DNA of 64,000 nucleotides from JBEVJC01 sp040510375 (GCA_040510375.1 JBEVJC010000025.1:62001-126000); one strand, 5' to 3'. Positions 16,463 through 26,102 are shown, counted from the first letter of the stretch. Made by a program: numbers and translations. The notes: a model not told the origin generated them from the letters alone.

Positions 16463-18181
16463 TCAGAGTTGAATGATCTTTTTGGTCTTGGCTTTTTTCA
16501 GGGTTTCTGCCGCCACTTTCAGCAATTCCTGTTTCTGGATCACAGCTGAAATGGTAATATCGGTGTCGGGAATTGCCTTGGTTTCGGTCTTGTCGAGCGT
16601 TTTCTGGAGCTCGTTTAAACCGGTCAACGCAACATTATATACGTACTGTAAACTATCATATTTGATCTGGACCATGGCGTTACTGAGGTTCTTATTGATC
16701 TCTGCCCAGTCAATTTTTTCGTATGATGTCTTCAGCTTATGCTCCATCTTTTCCCAATCCTGCTTTTCAGCATCCTGCTTGAATACCTCTTTGGCGACCT
16801 CTTTCTGGGCCATTGTCATGGCATCTGCGATATTTGTTTCAATGGCTTTCCACTTGATTTCCTCCAGTACTTTCCTGGATGCATCAACGGCTACCCGTAC
16901 CTGTTCCAGCTGTGCTTTGTTCAGTTCCGCCGGTTCGGGTACCGGGTTCTGATCGTCAAAACTGGCAAATATGGGGAAAGACTGGTCCGTTATATGTTCT
17001 TCAATGGAATCACCCTGGTCTGCATTTTCATCAGGGACAACAGGCGCTACCGGAATATTCCCTGCATCTGGGAGACTGCCAGCTGAATGATTTAAAGGAG
17101 TATTGTTTTCTGCAAGCGATATTGAAACCGGACGTTCCTCAGTTGGAAATACAAGGAATGGCGAGAAATAAGAAGAAAGGCGGTCTTCCGCAATCTTAAC
17201 TTTCACCGGGTGCGATAGCATCACCAGCACCAGGAAGAAGAAACAGCAAACTATACCCGCACCAGTCCTTAGCATCTTCATTGGGGAAAAACCTTCATTT
17301 TTCCTGATGCCCATAATGGACTCGATCCGGTGCAGGAGTTGTGATTTTTTTCCGCTGGAAGCGGGGATGGTCAATACCTGTAATTGTCTTGCCTCGCGCT
17401 CCAAAGCAAGAAGTGCAGATGCATATCCATGTGGTTCATACTGGAACTGGAGAACCGTATTATCACAGGTTTTTTCACGCTCTTCTTCGATAATCGTTGC
17501 AAACGCTTTTACAAAAGGATTGAAATATAATATGGCCTGGATCAATTTTATGGTCAGGTTGATCAGGTAATCAAATCGTTTGATATGGGAAAGTTCATGT
17601 AGAAGGATCGCTTCCGTTTGCTGGGTGGTAAGCTGGTTTAATGCTGCCACGGGCAATAGTATGATCGGTTTGAAGTAACCAATGGTCACCGGGGAAGACA
17701 CAAATTCTGATAACCAGACCTGGACTTCCTTACCAATTCCCATCTGTTGGCTTACCCTTGCCACAAACAGTCGCCACTCAACACCTGCCCGGTGCAGACC
17801 CTGGCGACGGATAATCCGTACGTAACGGTAACTGCGCACAAAATTCCAGAAAGGAAGGATCAGGAATGTCAGATAAATTACAGAAGCCACCGGCAAAGCG
17901 GTGAAGAACCAATCGTTCACGGCATCATTAACCGTGAGGGCAGTTAGTCCGGGCACCGAAGCCGGTTCATCAAACTGCAACAGGCTGATGAAACTATAAA
18001 TGAACCAGGCGAATCCGCCTGTCAGCAACAAAGTTGCCAGGAAATTCCGGGATGCCGCTTTTTTTACAAACGTACCCGACAAAATTTGATAGGCTACCCA
18101 CAAAAAAGCCATCTGCCACAGGCTGTTCAAAACAGCCCACCCAAGCGCCTGCAGAAAGTTTGATCCGCTGAGAGCACCCAT
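16463..18181 (-). CDS. BlaR1-type M56 family membrane metallopeptidase
   Basis: 572 residues. Membrane helices lie near 11-33, 46-69, 93-115 and 306-328. The zinc motif HELSH is at 195-199 within ILLHELSHIKRFDYL, and a glutamate-rich EEEREKTCD segment near 232-240 supplies the likely third ligand, as in BlaR1/MecR1. Instead of a penicillin-binding sensor domain, the C-terminus (about 330-572) is acidic then strongly helical with many charged residues, so the signal sensed is probably not a beta-lactam. It would act by cleaving, directly or indirectly, the partner BlaI-type repressor encoded 9 nt upstream on the same strand. Confidence 0.9.
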   Translation of the reverse strand: MGALSGSNFLQALGWAVLNSLWQMAFLWVAYQILSGTFVKKAASRNFLATLLLTGGFAWFIYSFISLLQFDEPASVPGLTALTVNDAVNDWFFTALPVASVIYLTFLILPFWNFVRSYRYVRIIRRQGLHRAGVEWRLFVARVSQQMGIGKEVQVWLSEFVSSPVTIGYFKPIILLPVAALNQLTTQQTEAILLHELSHIKRFDYLINLTIKLIQAILYFNPFVKAFATIIEEEREKTCDNTVLQFQYEPHGYASALLALEREARQLQVLTIPASSGKKSQLLHRIESIMGIRKNEGFSPMKMLRTGAGIVCCFFFLVLVMLSHPVKVKIAEDRLSSYFSPFLVFPTEERPVSISLAENNTPLNHSAGSLPDAGNIPVAPVVPDENADQGDSIEEHITDQSFPIFASFDDQNPVPEPAELNKAQLEQVRVAVDASRKVLEEIKWKAIETNIADAMTMAQKEVAKEVFKQDAEKQDWEKMEHKLKTSYEKIDWAEINKNLSNAMVQIKYDSLQYVYNVALTGLNELQKTLDKTETKAIPDTDITISAVIQKQELLKVAAETLKKAKTKKIIQL

Positions 18182-18190
18182 AAAAAAAGC

Positions 18191-18574
18191 TTATTGTTTT
18201 TTCAGATCGTTTAGTAAAGCCTGGATTTTTTCGATCTCTTCCGGGTTCGCCTTGGTTTCGCCAAGAGCCTGGATCACCAGCTGGGTGCTGGATCCACCGA
18301 AAAGAGTATCGATCATTTTGCCAAGCAGGTGTTTTTGTGTTTTTTCCTTGTTGACTGCAGCCTGGTACACGTGGGTCCTCATAGAATCATCCCTTTTCAC
18401 CAATCCTTTTTCATTCATGATCTGCATGAGTTTAAGGGTAGTGGTGTAACCCACATCCTTCGAAGCGCCCAATTCTTCATGGACCTCCCGTACCGTTGCG
18501 AGGCCCCGGTTCCACAGGATTTGTAAAATTTCAAGCTCACTTTCTGTGGGCTTAATCAATTTAGTTGCCGACAT
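18191..18574 (-). CDS. BlaI/MecI/CopY family repressor
   Basis: 127 residues with the expected winged helix (ESELEILQILWNRGLATVREVHEEL, YTTTLKLMQIMNEKGLVKRDD) followed by a C-terminal dimerisation helix region (about 80-127). These repressors bind dyad operators as dimers and are inactivated by proteolysis when their BlaR1-type partner senses a signal. The partner follows 9 nt downstream, so the pair forms an operon. A 6-bp dyad in the promoter region is a candidate autoregulatory operator. The wider regulon is unknown. Confidence 0.93.
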   Translation of the reverse strand: MSATKLIKPTESELEILQILWNRGLATVREVHEELGASKDVGYTTTLKLMQIMNEKGLVKRDDSMRTHVYQAAVNKEKTQKHLLGKMIDTLFGGSSTQLVIQALGETKANPEEIEKIQALLNDLKKQ

Positions 18575-18598
18575 ATTAAACAGGTTTATATCCCGAAT

Positions 18599-18616
18599 AT
18601 ACGATCTTTTTCGTAT
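18599..18616. promoter_or_regulatory. Candidate BlaI-type operator dyad
   Basis: ATACGA-N6-TCGTAT is a perfect 6-bp inverted repeat located 25 bp before the repressor start codon. On the minus strand it runs into a -7-like TATATTCG, so a bound repressor would block its own promoter. The resemblance to the TACA/TGTA dyads of other BlaI proteins is partial. Confidence 0.5.
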
Positions 18617-18667
18617 GGCGGCACCAAATCGGCTATTTTAACGATTTTTAACGTTATTGGCCTTTAG

Positions 18668-20569
18668 TTACATCCTTTGGGGCACCCGGATACCCAGAAG
18701 TCCCATACCGGAAGCGATTACATTTGCCGTGAGAAGGCATAAGTTAAGCCGGAGTTTTTTCTTTTCATCCGATTCGGCGGTCATGACCGGATGCTCAGCA
18801 TAAAAGGTATTATATTTCTTGGAGAGGTCATATATATAAATAGCAAGAAGGGAAGGATTGAAGTCGGCGACTGCCTGACGGATAACGGATCCATATTGTT
18901 CAAGTAGTACAATCAGTTCCTTTTCTTTTGGAAAAAGTGAACCCGCTTTTTTATCGGTAGAATAATTTGCTTCCTCCGCTTTTCGCAGGATCGAACGGAT
19001 TCTTGCATGGGTCCATTGAATAAAGGGACCGGTAAAACCGTGGAAGTCGATACTTTCTTCCGGATTGAAGATCATTTTTTTCTTCGCATCAACACGAAGG
19101 ATGAAAAATTTCAACGCACCAATGGCAATCGTATCATAGAGTTCGTTCAGTTCACCTGGATTAAAGTCCTTGACCTTGCCAAGTTCTTCTGTTTTCTGCC
19201 GGGCTACATTTTTAAGTTCTTCAATGAGTTCATCTGCGTCAACCACTGTGCCTTCGCGGGTCTTCATCCGCCCCGATGGTAATTCAACCAAACCATAACT
19301 AAGGTGGTTGATGCCGTTGGCATAGGGTTTACCGAGTTTCTGCAGGATCAGTTTCAACACTTTCATATGATAGTTCTGTTCATCTGCTATCACATAAATG
19401 CTCTGGTCATATTTGTATTGCTGGAATTTAATATCCGCCAGGCCAAGGTCCTGCGTAATATAAACGGAGGTACCATCCTTACGTAACACAATCTTTTCAT
19501 CAAGTCCCTCTGCGGTGAGATCGATCCAGCAGCTGCCATCTTCCTTTCTGAAAAAAACGCCGGATTTAAGACCTTCTTCCACAAATTCCTTCCCTAATAT
19601 ATAGGTCTCACTTTCAAAATAATTCTGATCAAAATCACTGCCTATCTTTTTATATGTTTCGTTGAAGCCTTCATACACCCATCCGTTCATTTTCTCCCAA
19701 AGCGCGCGGACAGCAGGTTTCCCGGCTTCCCAGTCCAGCAGCATTTGCTGTGTCTGTCGAAAAAACACCGTGTTGTTTCTGGCGATTTCCTTTAGCTGGT
19801 CAAGTATTTTTTCAGCGGCCTCATTTTTTCCGGTTGTGCTGAGTTCATAATAACGGGAAACCAATGTTGCCGCTTTTTGCTGGTCTGCCTCATTATCCAG
19901 TGTTGTGTCATTACCTGCCAGCATCGATTGGAGGATCAGTGCCGCCTGTTCTTTAATGGTGTTTTCCGCTTTCACGTAATAATCACCCACGAAATGATCC
20001 CCTTTGATACCGGTGCTGTCGGGAGTAGCGCCATCAGCGAACTGCAGCCAGGAGTTCATTGACTTGCAGATATGAATTCCCCGGTCGTTCAGCACGGATG
20101 TTTTAACCACATTATGTCCCGAAACTTTCAGCAATTCAGCCACGCTCCACCCCAGGAAATTATTCCGCAGGTGACCAAGATGCAGTGGTTTGTTGGTATT
20201 GGGGGAAGAATATTCAACCACTACCATCTGGTTGTTGCCAGGCATTTTTCCATAATTGCTGTTACTGAAATTCCTGTCGAGGAAGTTGATCCAGTAGGTA
20301 TCTGAGATGGTCAGGTTAAGAAAACCTTTGATCACATTAAAAGCAGTAATAAAGGGAAACCGGGCAACCAGATGCTCACCGATCTCGTTTCCTATTACTT
20401 CAGGCGATTTTTTAAGGACTTTAACGAATGAAAAAAGTACCAGCGTATAGTCGCCTTCAAATTCAGGTTTGGTGGTGCCAATAGTTAGTTCACCTGCCTC
20501 AAACTCCTGTCCGTAAAGGCTTTTCAACGATCCGCCAATCCAATCTTTCAACTCGCTTGTAATTCCCAT
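18668..20569 (-). CDS. argS: Arginyl-tRNA synthetase
   Basis: 633 residues. The class I HIGH motif reads HLGH at 130-133 in NTNKPLHLGHLRNN, and the KMSKS position is SGRMKTREGT, a form often seen in ArgRS. The N-terminal Add-1 domain (1-110) and the C-terminal anticodon-binding domain with the ending MGLLGIRVPQRM are present, so the protein is full length. It charges tRNA-Arg; one tRNA-Arg gene (TCT) lies at 32168 in this window. A well-formed promoter precedes it. Confidence 0.97.
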   Translation of the reverse strand: MGITSELKDWIGGSLKSLYGQEFEAGELTIGTTKPEFEGDYTLVLFSFVKVLKKSPEVIGNEIGEHLVARFPFITAFNVIKGFLNLTISDTYWINFLDRNFSNSNYGKMPGNNQMVVVEYSSPNTNKPLHLGHLRNNFLGWSVAELLKVSGHNVVKTSVLNDRGIHICKSMNSWLQFADGATPDSTGIKGDHFVGDYYVKAENTIKEQAALILQSMLAGNDTTLDNEADQQKAATLVSRYYELSTTGKNEAAEKILDQLKEIARNNTVFFRQTQQMLLDWEAGKPAVRALWEKMNGWVYEGFNETYKKIGSDFDQNYFESETYILGKEFVEEGLKSGVFFRKEDGSCWIDLTAEGLDEKIVLRKDGTSVYITQDLGLADIKFQQYKYDQSIYVIADEQNYHMKVLKLILQKLGKPYANGINHLSYGLVELPSGRMKTREGTVVDADELIEELKNVARQKTEELGKVKDFNPGELNELYDTIAIGALKFFILRVDAKKKMIFNPEESIDFHGFTGPFIQWTHARIRSILRKAEEANYSTDKKAGSLFPKEKELIVLLEQYGSVIRQAVADFNPSLLAIYIYDLSKKYNTFYAEHPVMTAESDEKKKLRLNLCLLTANVIASGMGLLGIRVPQRM

Positions 20570-20586
20570 TCTTATAGATTTGGTGG

Positions 20587-20616
20587 CAAATTTACGGAAA
20601 CAGCGTGCTCTGCCAA
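20587..20616 (-). promoter_or_regulatory. argS promoter (-33 and -7 boxes)
   Basis: On the minus strand TTG (20616-20614) is followed after 19 nt by TAAATTTG (20594-20587), an excellent fit to the Bacteroidota promoter pattern. The predicted leader is about 13 nt. Confidence 0.65.
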
Positions 20617-20670
20617 CCTGATTGGCGATTAAAGTCGGCTTTACAGTAATAAAAAGACCATAAACTTACC

Positions 20671-20678
20671 TAGTTTTG
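20671..20678 (+). promoter_or_regulatory. -7 promoter box of the GtrA gene
   Basis: TAGTTTTG matches TAnnTTTG fully and ends 9 nt before ATG 20688. It overlaps the upstream TTG at 20676, which rules that codon out as the start if the promoter is right. Confidence 0.5.
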
Positions 20679-20687
20679 CGCCCAGCT

Positions 20688-21206
20688 ATGCGGAAACCGA
20701 TTCATAACGTTAGGGACGCGATCCTGCCGGTGATAGATTTTTTTCATCCTCCCTTTAAAAGGTTGATGAATCTGCAAACATTCAGGTATGCTGCTGCCGG
20801 GGGCAGTAATATGGTGCTGGGGTTTATCCTGTATTCCGTGTTTTATCAGTATGTATTGGTTGAACAGGATCTGGATCTCGGTTTTTATGCGTTGAAAAGT
20901 CACTCTGCTGCACTTTTCATTTCCTTTCTTTTTACATTTCCTATTGGTTTCTTCCTGGCAAAATATGTAGTATTCAGTGATTCCCGGATCCCGGGTTGGG
21001 TGCAGCTTTTCCGCTACCTGATGATTTGTCTGTTCAACCTTGCACTGAATTATATCCTGCTTAAAATCCTGGTGGAGATTTTCCATATCCATCCGATATT
21101 TGCGCAGGTGCTCACCTCTTCGGTAGTGATTACCGTGAGTTACCTTGCCCAACGGCATTTTTCTTTTAAGTCCACGGGGATTATGGACGAAACTACTACA
21201 GACTAA
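20688..21206 (+). CDS. GtrA family membrane protein
   Basis: 172 residues from ATG 20688; the TTG at 20676 lies within a -7 promoter box. Four hydrophobic helices are visible near 34-54, 72-92, 105-127 and 136-156, the compact pattern of GtrA-like proteins. These are thought to help flip or anchor polyprenyl-linked sugars for surface polysaccharide modification. No glycosyltransferase is adjacent, so the substrate cannot be inferred. Its last 11 bp overlap the end of the convergent DUF4403 gene. Confidence 0.82.
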   Translation: MRKPIHNVRDAILPVIDFFHPPFKRLMNLQTFRYAAAGGSNMVLGFILYSVFYQYVLVEQDLDLGFYALKSHSAALFISFLFTFPIGFFLAKYVVFSDSRIPGWVQLFRYLMICLFNLALNYILLKILVEIFHIHPIFAQVLTSSVVITVSYLAQRHFSFKSTGIMDETTTD

Positions 21207-22626
21207 AATCGATATTGTCCACTTTAACTGCAAGACTTCCGCTGCAGTTACTTCTAATAATAAGTGCCTTACTTAAAGGGTAAATCCCGATCAGCCGGAT
21301 CTCATCGATCCTCCCTTCACTACTCGTTCCCTTTATCCATTCCCTGTTGAGTTGTTTATTGATATTGATCTTTGCCGTGTCTATAAATTTATTTAAATCA
21401 AACCTTGCATTACGTGCAATCTCATTGACGATCCGTTTGCTGAACAGCCATTCGGCCGTTTTCAGCAATGCATCTTTTGAGCTTATATCAAACTCCAGAT
21501 CTTTTACCTCCAGCATTTTTGTTGCCTGTGTGTACACCGGTTTCCCTGTCAGGTAAATAACACCTTTATCTGTTCCGCCAAATCCGATACGGATAATGAT
21601 CTTTTCATTTCCTGAACCGGACAACTGGCAATCGTTGATTATAAATTTTTTCCGGACCGGTCCCTTTTTAAAATCAAATTCTTTATTAACCAGCAGCCGG
21701 CTCACCACCGTACTGAGGGAATCATAATCCAGTGAGGCATCCAGGAAAATGGAGAAGCCCTTGTCGCGGCTGAAAGGAGCGAGGTTAGGAAGATTGACTG
21801 TTTGTTCGGATGGCTTTTGAAAACTGATTACAGGTCTTGCCGACATCCCGAGGTTAGCATATAATGAATCGCCTTTTGCATAGAGTGAATTGATACGAAG
21901 TCGCTGGGGATTAACCTGCAGCCATCCCATATTGTTCAGGTTGTAAGAACGGCTGAGTTGTTTCCATAGCTGGAGGAATTCAGGCCGGAGGTCGACCGAG
22001 CTGTAACTCTTATCCAGCACTGATTTGGCGGCATCGAGCTCGGCGGTCAATCCGTTTAGTACCACGCGGGTAATATCCTGTCCCCAGAAACAAACCTCAC
22101 ATTTATCAGTTGCAACAGGTTCGTTTCGTTTGATCAGGAGTTTTGCTTTGTAGTCAGGTTGCAGGCTGATGGTATTGGTAAAGGAAACATTAACCCTTCT
22201 TTCCGGCTCATTGAATCCGCAGGTACAGGGAGCGGTCCATGGAGAAATTCCCACACCACCCACGCATACCCTGGTAGATCCGATGATCTTGTAATATCCG
22301 GTGAATCCCAGTGACAGTGAAGTTCCCGATGCGCGGAGTTGTAATGGACTCCGCCGGAATGAATATTTATAACGGGTATCACAGGAACCCAACACCCATC
22401 CTGATGGGTAACCGGGTGAGGTGAAAAGAGTATCAACCAGTTTCTCTGCCATCGCGAACAGGGGATTCAGGTTGATGCGGACAGGAATATTGATCTCCGA
22501 ATCAGGAAGTGAATCGAGTTTGAAATCCGTAAGGGGCAGGGTGGGTTGGCCGGGGCTTATCCGGTGACTGCATGCAGCAAGAAACAGTACTGGCACGATC
22601 AGTAAAAAAGCAGCGGATGATCTCAT
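21196..22626 (-). CDS. DUF4403 family lipoprotein
   Basis: 476 residues from ATG 22626, which begins a lipoprotein signal with lipobox LAAC (Cys19). A longer frame (to 22698) would overlap the upstream gene. The mature protein has repeated beta-rich segments (PVRINLNPLFAMAEKLVDTLF; DLRPEFLQLWKQLSRSYNLNN; DKGFSIFLDASLDYDSLSTVVSRLL) typical of DUF4403, a family with a TULIP/BPI-like predicted architecture in Bacteroidota. A lipid-handling role in the envelope is plausible but unproven. It follows the small barrel gene by 13 bp and overlaps GtrA tail to tail. Confidence 0.85.
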   Translation of the reverse strand: MRSSAAFLLIVPVLFLAACSHRISPGQPTLPLTDFKLDSLPDSEINIPVRINLNPLFAMAEKLVDTLFTSPGYPSGWVLGSCDTRYKYSFRRSPLQLRASGTSLSLGFTGYYKIIGSTRVCVGGVGISPWTAPCTCGFNEPERRVNVSFTNTISLQPDYKAKLLIKRNEPVATDKCEVCFWGQDITRVVLNGLTAELDAAKSVLDKSYSSVDLRPEFLQLWKQLSRSYNLNNMGWLQVNPQRLRINSLYAKGDSLYANLGMSARPVISFQKPSEQTVNLPNLAPFSRDKGFSIFLDASLDYDSLSTVVSRLLVNKEFDFKKGPVRKKFIINDCQLSGSGNEKIIIRIGFGGTDKGVIYLTGKPVYTQATKMLEVKDLEFDISSKDALLKTAEWLFSKRIVNEIARNARFDLNKFIDTAKININKQLNREWIKGTSSEGRIDEIRLIGIYPLSKALIIRSNCSGSLAVKVDNIDFSL

Positions 22627-22639
22627 GGATGAAAAACGG

Positions 22640-23119
22640 CTAAAAGGTAAATCTCGCCGACAGACCGATGGTTGATGCCTCAAATGTAATATCATCAAAC
22701 AGGTTAAGTTCAGGCTTCCAGTCGAGCGAAAGATTCAGTGGCAGGTTCGCGAATTTATAATCAAGACCGATTATCCCCTGTGCACCGAAATTGGCATCCG
22801 TTTCATTCTTCTCCGTATTGGGGTTATATGATTTTACAAAGGCCAGGTAACCACCGGCACCATAAAACCATTGAAGCCCTTCGCTGGCGAAAGGTTTATG
22901 CACTTCATATAAAGCCCCCAGTGAAAATGGATCGCCAAAAGAAACCAGGGCCTCAATTGCTTTTGAATCGTCCAGGAAATGTTTAAATGTAATGGCGTTA
23001 TTGATGTAACCATTGGCAGGACTAAGTCGCACCCCCAGGGCAGTCTTGTAAGATTGCGCGGAAGAGGTTCCCGCAAACGCGATGCAGGCAATTAACAAGG
23101 CGAAAATTGATTTTTTCAT
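22640..23119 (-). CDS. Small outer-membrane beta-barrel-like protein
   Basis: 159 residues with a signal peptide (MKKSIFALLIACIAFAGTSSAQ). The mature chain shows alternating strands with aromatic girdles and a terminal Phe (STIGLSARFTF), as in 8-stranded barrels of the OmpA/OmpW type. No exact family was recognised. It precedes the DUF4403 lipoprotein gene by 13 bp on the same strand, suggesting co-expression. Confidence 0.75.
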   Translation of the reverse strand: MKKSIFALLIACIAFAGTSSAQSYKTALGVRLSPANGYINNAITFKHFLDDSKAIEALVSFGDPFSLGALYEVHKPFASEGLQWFYGAGGYLAFVKSYNPNTEKNETDANFGAQGIIGLDYKFANLPLNLSLDWKPELNLFDDITFEASTIGLSARFTF

Positions 23120-23251
23120 TTGTTGTTTTTTCAGTTAGTGAGCCAAAAAGTGTAAATCCCGCAACATAACGGAAAAACCCGCCGTATATATCTAAATGAA
23201 ATGCAAAAGTCTTTCAATTAAATGAAACAGATGTGAAAGTTGCCCGGATTA

Positions 23252-24886
23252 TCATTCGAACATTTCATATTTCGATTTTGGCCTGCGGTCTTCCAGCCAG
23301 CGGAAATTTGCCAGTTTCATTTCCCCGGGTGTCTTTTGCCTGATGGGCCAAAGGGTACCGGATACTTCACTCCTGAACACCACGCGGTCGAGGGTTTGCT
23401 GGGCGAAATAAAAATCGATAAGATCAGAGGTAGTCTGGTTGATGCCGGTATATGCACTGTCTTCGTCCTGCAGGAAATAAATACATTCTGCAAAACCATT
23501 GGCCCGCACCGAATCAATTGCGCCATCCAGGAACCAGCCGTCAATCCTGGAGCCCTTTACCTGGTTGAAGGCCTGGTCGTCCAGCCGGTTTACCATAAAA
23601 CCATTTTCATAGGCCACCACCCGGTCGGCCTTCCTGTTTTTTGTATAGAGGAAGATGGTATCACCAGTTATCTGGCTTTGCTGTGCCCACACTACCGGAT
23701 CATAATAAAGCTGGAAGGTGGAATCACGGAAGGAATAAAACATACTGTCGCTCACAGCCTGGATCGAGTCGTTAAATATCCGGACATTATGGTAGCCTTC
23801 AAAATAACGGTTGGTACTATCATTTTTAACCAGCGATACCGCTTTTTCACCGGTCACGCTGTCGACCCGCACAGAATCCATTCCGAATTTATCGGTGAGC
23901 CGGGCCGAAAAGAGAGTATCTGCTGTAACATAGATGGAGTCTTCGTTCTGTTTGACGATCATCAGTGGCCTTCGCGTAGCAAGGAATGCTTCCGTTTGGG
24001 TATTGCGGTAAATGATCCCGGCAAGAATGGTGGTACCATTTTTTTTATCAACGATGATCGCGTTGCCTTCGGCAACAGACATTTTGGTGCTGTCGTCGAT
24101 AGAGATGTTCCGGGCTGTAACGGACAGGTCGCCGTCAACAATTTTTGAATTCGCACCAAACTCGGCTTTACCGGTTTGCTGGTTATAAAAACCTTCACGG
24201 GTGTTGATCACCCTACCGGTGGTATCCGTTATAACGGTCCGGGAAATAAACCTCGTGGTTTTTGTTTCGGTGTTATATAATAAGGAGTCGGCCACAATAT
24301 TATAGGCAGGATCCTTCAGAATTACATCGCGTTTGAAATAAACATCCTTCGTATCGGCGAAATACCAACCTTCCTGGCTGGTAAGAACAGTCTTACCATT
24401 GAGCACCCGGCCGCCATGGGTATAGATCCCGATATTGGTTTCCATATCATATTCGAGGTCGGGCGTGGTTAGGGTTCCCTTCCCATCAGTGAGTCTGACA
24501 TTTCCATCGAGGTAGGCAATCTTCTGGTCGCCCAGGTACCGGAGATGATCTGCATAAATATTTGCGGTATCAGAATCATTGATATGCACATTACCCCAGG
24601 CTTCAAAAAGGTTGGTCCTTGAATTAAGAATACAGCTGTCGCAATAGATCAGTGTTTTATTCTGGCGGAGTTTTACATTACCGGTAACGATGGTCAGTTG
24701 GGTGCTGTCATCCACGGTTTTGAAAGTGAGACGCTCTGTATTGTTGAGGATATGTATTTCCTTGGTGGTATCGGTTGGTACGGTTCCCGGTGATTGGCCT
24801 GGCGTTGTAACAGGACGGTTTTGCGCACGGGCATTCACCATGAAGGCCATTGCCAGGCAGAATAGAATTGGTCGGAGATAATTCAT
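23252..24886 (-). CDS. OstA-like / LptA-domain envelope protein
   Basis: 544 residues with a signal peptide (MNYLRPILFCLAMAFMVNARAQ). The chain is a long series of beta-jellyroll repeats of the OstA (LptA/LptC/LptD-N) type, seen in recurring phrases such as GNVKLRQNKTLIYCDS, GNVHINDSDTANIYADHLRYL and GNVRLTDGKGTLTTPDLEYD. It probably forms part of the periplasmic bridge that carries LPS to LptD, although it is much longer than E. coli LptA (185 residues). The MlaD gene lies 5 bp upstream on the same strand, and the LptD gene is 2.2 kb away, supporting an envelope-lipid cluster. Confidence 0.85.
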   Translation of the reverse strand: MNYLRPILFCLAMAFMVNARAQNRPVTTPGQSPGTVPTDTTKEIHILNNTERLTFKTVDDSTQLTIVTGNVKLRQNKTLIYCDSCILNSRTNLFEAWGNVHINDSDTANIYADHLRYLGDQKIAYLDGNVRLTDGKGTLTTPDLEYDMETNIGIYTHGGRVLNGKTVLTSQEGWYFADTKDVYFKRDVILKDPAYNIVADSLLYNTETKTTRFISRTVITDTTGRVINTREGFYNQQTGKAEFGANSKIVDGDLSVTARNISIDDSTKMSVAEGNAIIVDKKNGTTILAGIIYRNTQTEAFLATRRPLMIVKQNEDSIYVTADTLFSARLTDKFGMDSVRVDSVTGEKAVSLVKNDSTNRYFEGYHNVRIFNDSIQAVSDSMFYSFRDSTFQLYYDPVVWAQQSQITGDTIFLYTKNRKADRVVAYENGFMVNRLDDQAFNQVKGSRIDGWFLDGAIDSVRANGFAECIYFLQDEDSAYTGINQTTSDLIDFYFAQQTLDRVVFRSEVSGTLWPIRQKTPGEMKLANFRWLEDRRPKSKYEMFE

Positions 24887-24891
24887 TTGAG

Positions 24892-25878
24892 TTACTTCGG
24901 GATAGTATCCTTGATTGAGGGCGAAGTTAATGGCCCGCTTTTGTCCTTCCTCCCGAAAATGGAAAGATTAACGTAACGTTTGGGGTGGGCACGCAGGTCA
25001 TCCAGCAGGATCTCTGCGCTGAGCACCGTACTGTTGAGATTATTATACAGCGAACGGTCATTAATCAGTGCGCCAAGAGAACCCTCATTGCTGGAAATCT
25101 TTTCCATACTTGCTTTCAGGGTGTTCACGGCCGACTGCAACGTATCCATTGTCTGCTGGATATCGAGACTTGCCAGCTGGTTGGTAAACTTTTTTGTATT
25201 TCCCAGGATAGCGGTGATACTATCATTGTTCTGCTTGAGGTTACCGGTTATTGCGCTTACATTATCCAGTGTTCCCGCGAGAGCACCATTCTGTGCAAGC
25301 ATACTGTTCAGTCCTGCGGTTACCTGGTTCAGGTTACCGATAGTTTGCTGAAGATTTCTTTTCGCGTCTGCATCAAAAAGGGTATTGATATTTCCAAACA
25401 CCCTGTTGAGGGAATCAAGTGAATTGCGGATTTTAGAAAGGGTGGGAGTTACTTCTGCGGATATACCTCCCAACAATCCCTGATCCTGACGGGTTGCCAG
25501 CTTTTCACCATTGGTAAGATAGGTGGTAGAGTTTCCGGGTTCGATTACAATATTGGCCGAACCAAAACCACCAAATGCATCCTTGATGTAAGCGATCGAG
25601 TTATTAGGGATATGGATGTCCATATCAACGGAGATGATTACTTTAATAGCGCTCACATTTTTATCCATTGGCTGGAGATCGTACACTGTTCCTATGGGAA
25701 GACCATTGATCTTTACTTCGTTTGATTTGGAAAGGGAACCCAGTTGGCTGAAAACTGCATAAATCCGGACGTCCTTATTGAAGAGGTCCTTACCTTTTAA
25801 AAAATTAAATCCGACGATAAGAATTGCGAGAGTAGCAATGGTGAGTAATCCTACTTTAGTTTCTTTATTGATCTTCAT
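24892..25878 (-). CDS. MlaD/MCE family lipid transport protein
   Basis: 328 residues. One N-terminal membrane helix (9-25) precedes the MCE domain (about 35-120, with VKINGLPIGTVYDLQ) and a long helical C-terminal region (about 150-290) rich in Leu/Asn heptads, typical of MlaD-like substrate-binding subunits. MlaD works with MlaE permease and MlaF ATPase in phospholipid movement between membranes; neither partner is in this window. The gene is translationally close to the OstA-like gene (5 bp gap). Confidence 0.9.
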   Translation of the reverse strand: MKINKETKVGLLTIATLAILIVGFNFLKGKDLFNKDVRIYAVFSQLGSLSKSNEVKINGLPIGTVYDLQPMDKNVSAIKVIISVDMDIHIPNNSIAYIKDAFGGFGSANIVIEPGNSTTYLTNGEKLATRQDQGLLGGISAEVTPTLSKIRNSLDSLNRVFGNINTLFDADAKRNLQQTIGNLNQVTAGLNSMLAQNGALAGTLDNVSAITGNLKQNNDSITAILGNTKKFTNQLASLDIQQTMDTLQSAVNTLKASMEKISSNEGSLGALINDRSLYNNLNSTVLSAEILLDDLRAHPKRYVNLSIFGRKDKSGPLTSPSIKDTIPK

Positions 25879-26102
25879 GCTGAGCTAAGTTTTCCCAGCC
25901 GGCAAATTAAACCAATTATTTGTAAATGGGTCATCTGCATTAATTTAAGTGGCCGGTCTGGTACGTGGGTGTAAAAACAATGCCGGATTAGAAAGGACGT
26001 TGTTTGCCCTGACCCGGTCGTGTTTTTGCGTCCTGATTGCGACCTCCACTCAAAAGCTGGGAAAACTTTCCCCCTGCCATCAGGGCCGGAATCTATCTGA
26101 TA

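Noticed and set aside
23240..24148. 302-residue frame on the plus strand
   Set aside because: It is antisense to the OstA-like gene, which has a signal peptide and clear jellyroll repeats; the antisense translation has no protein-like domains.
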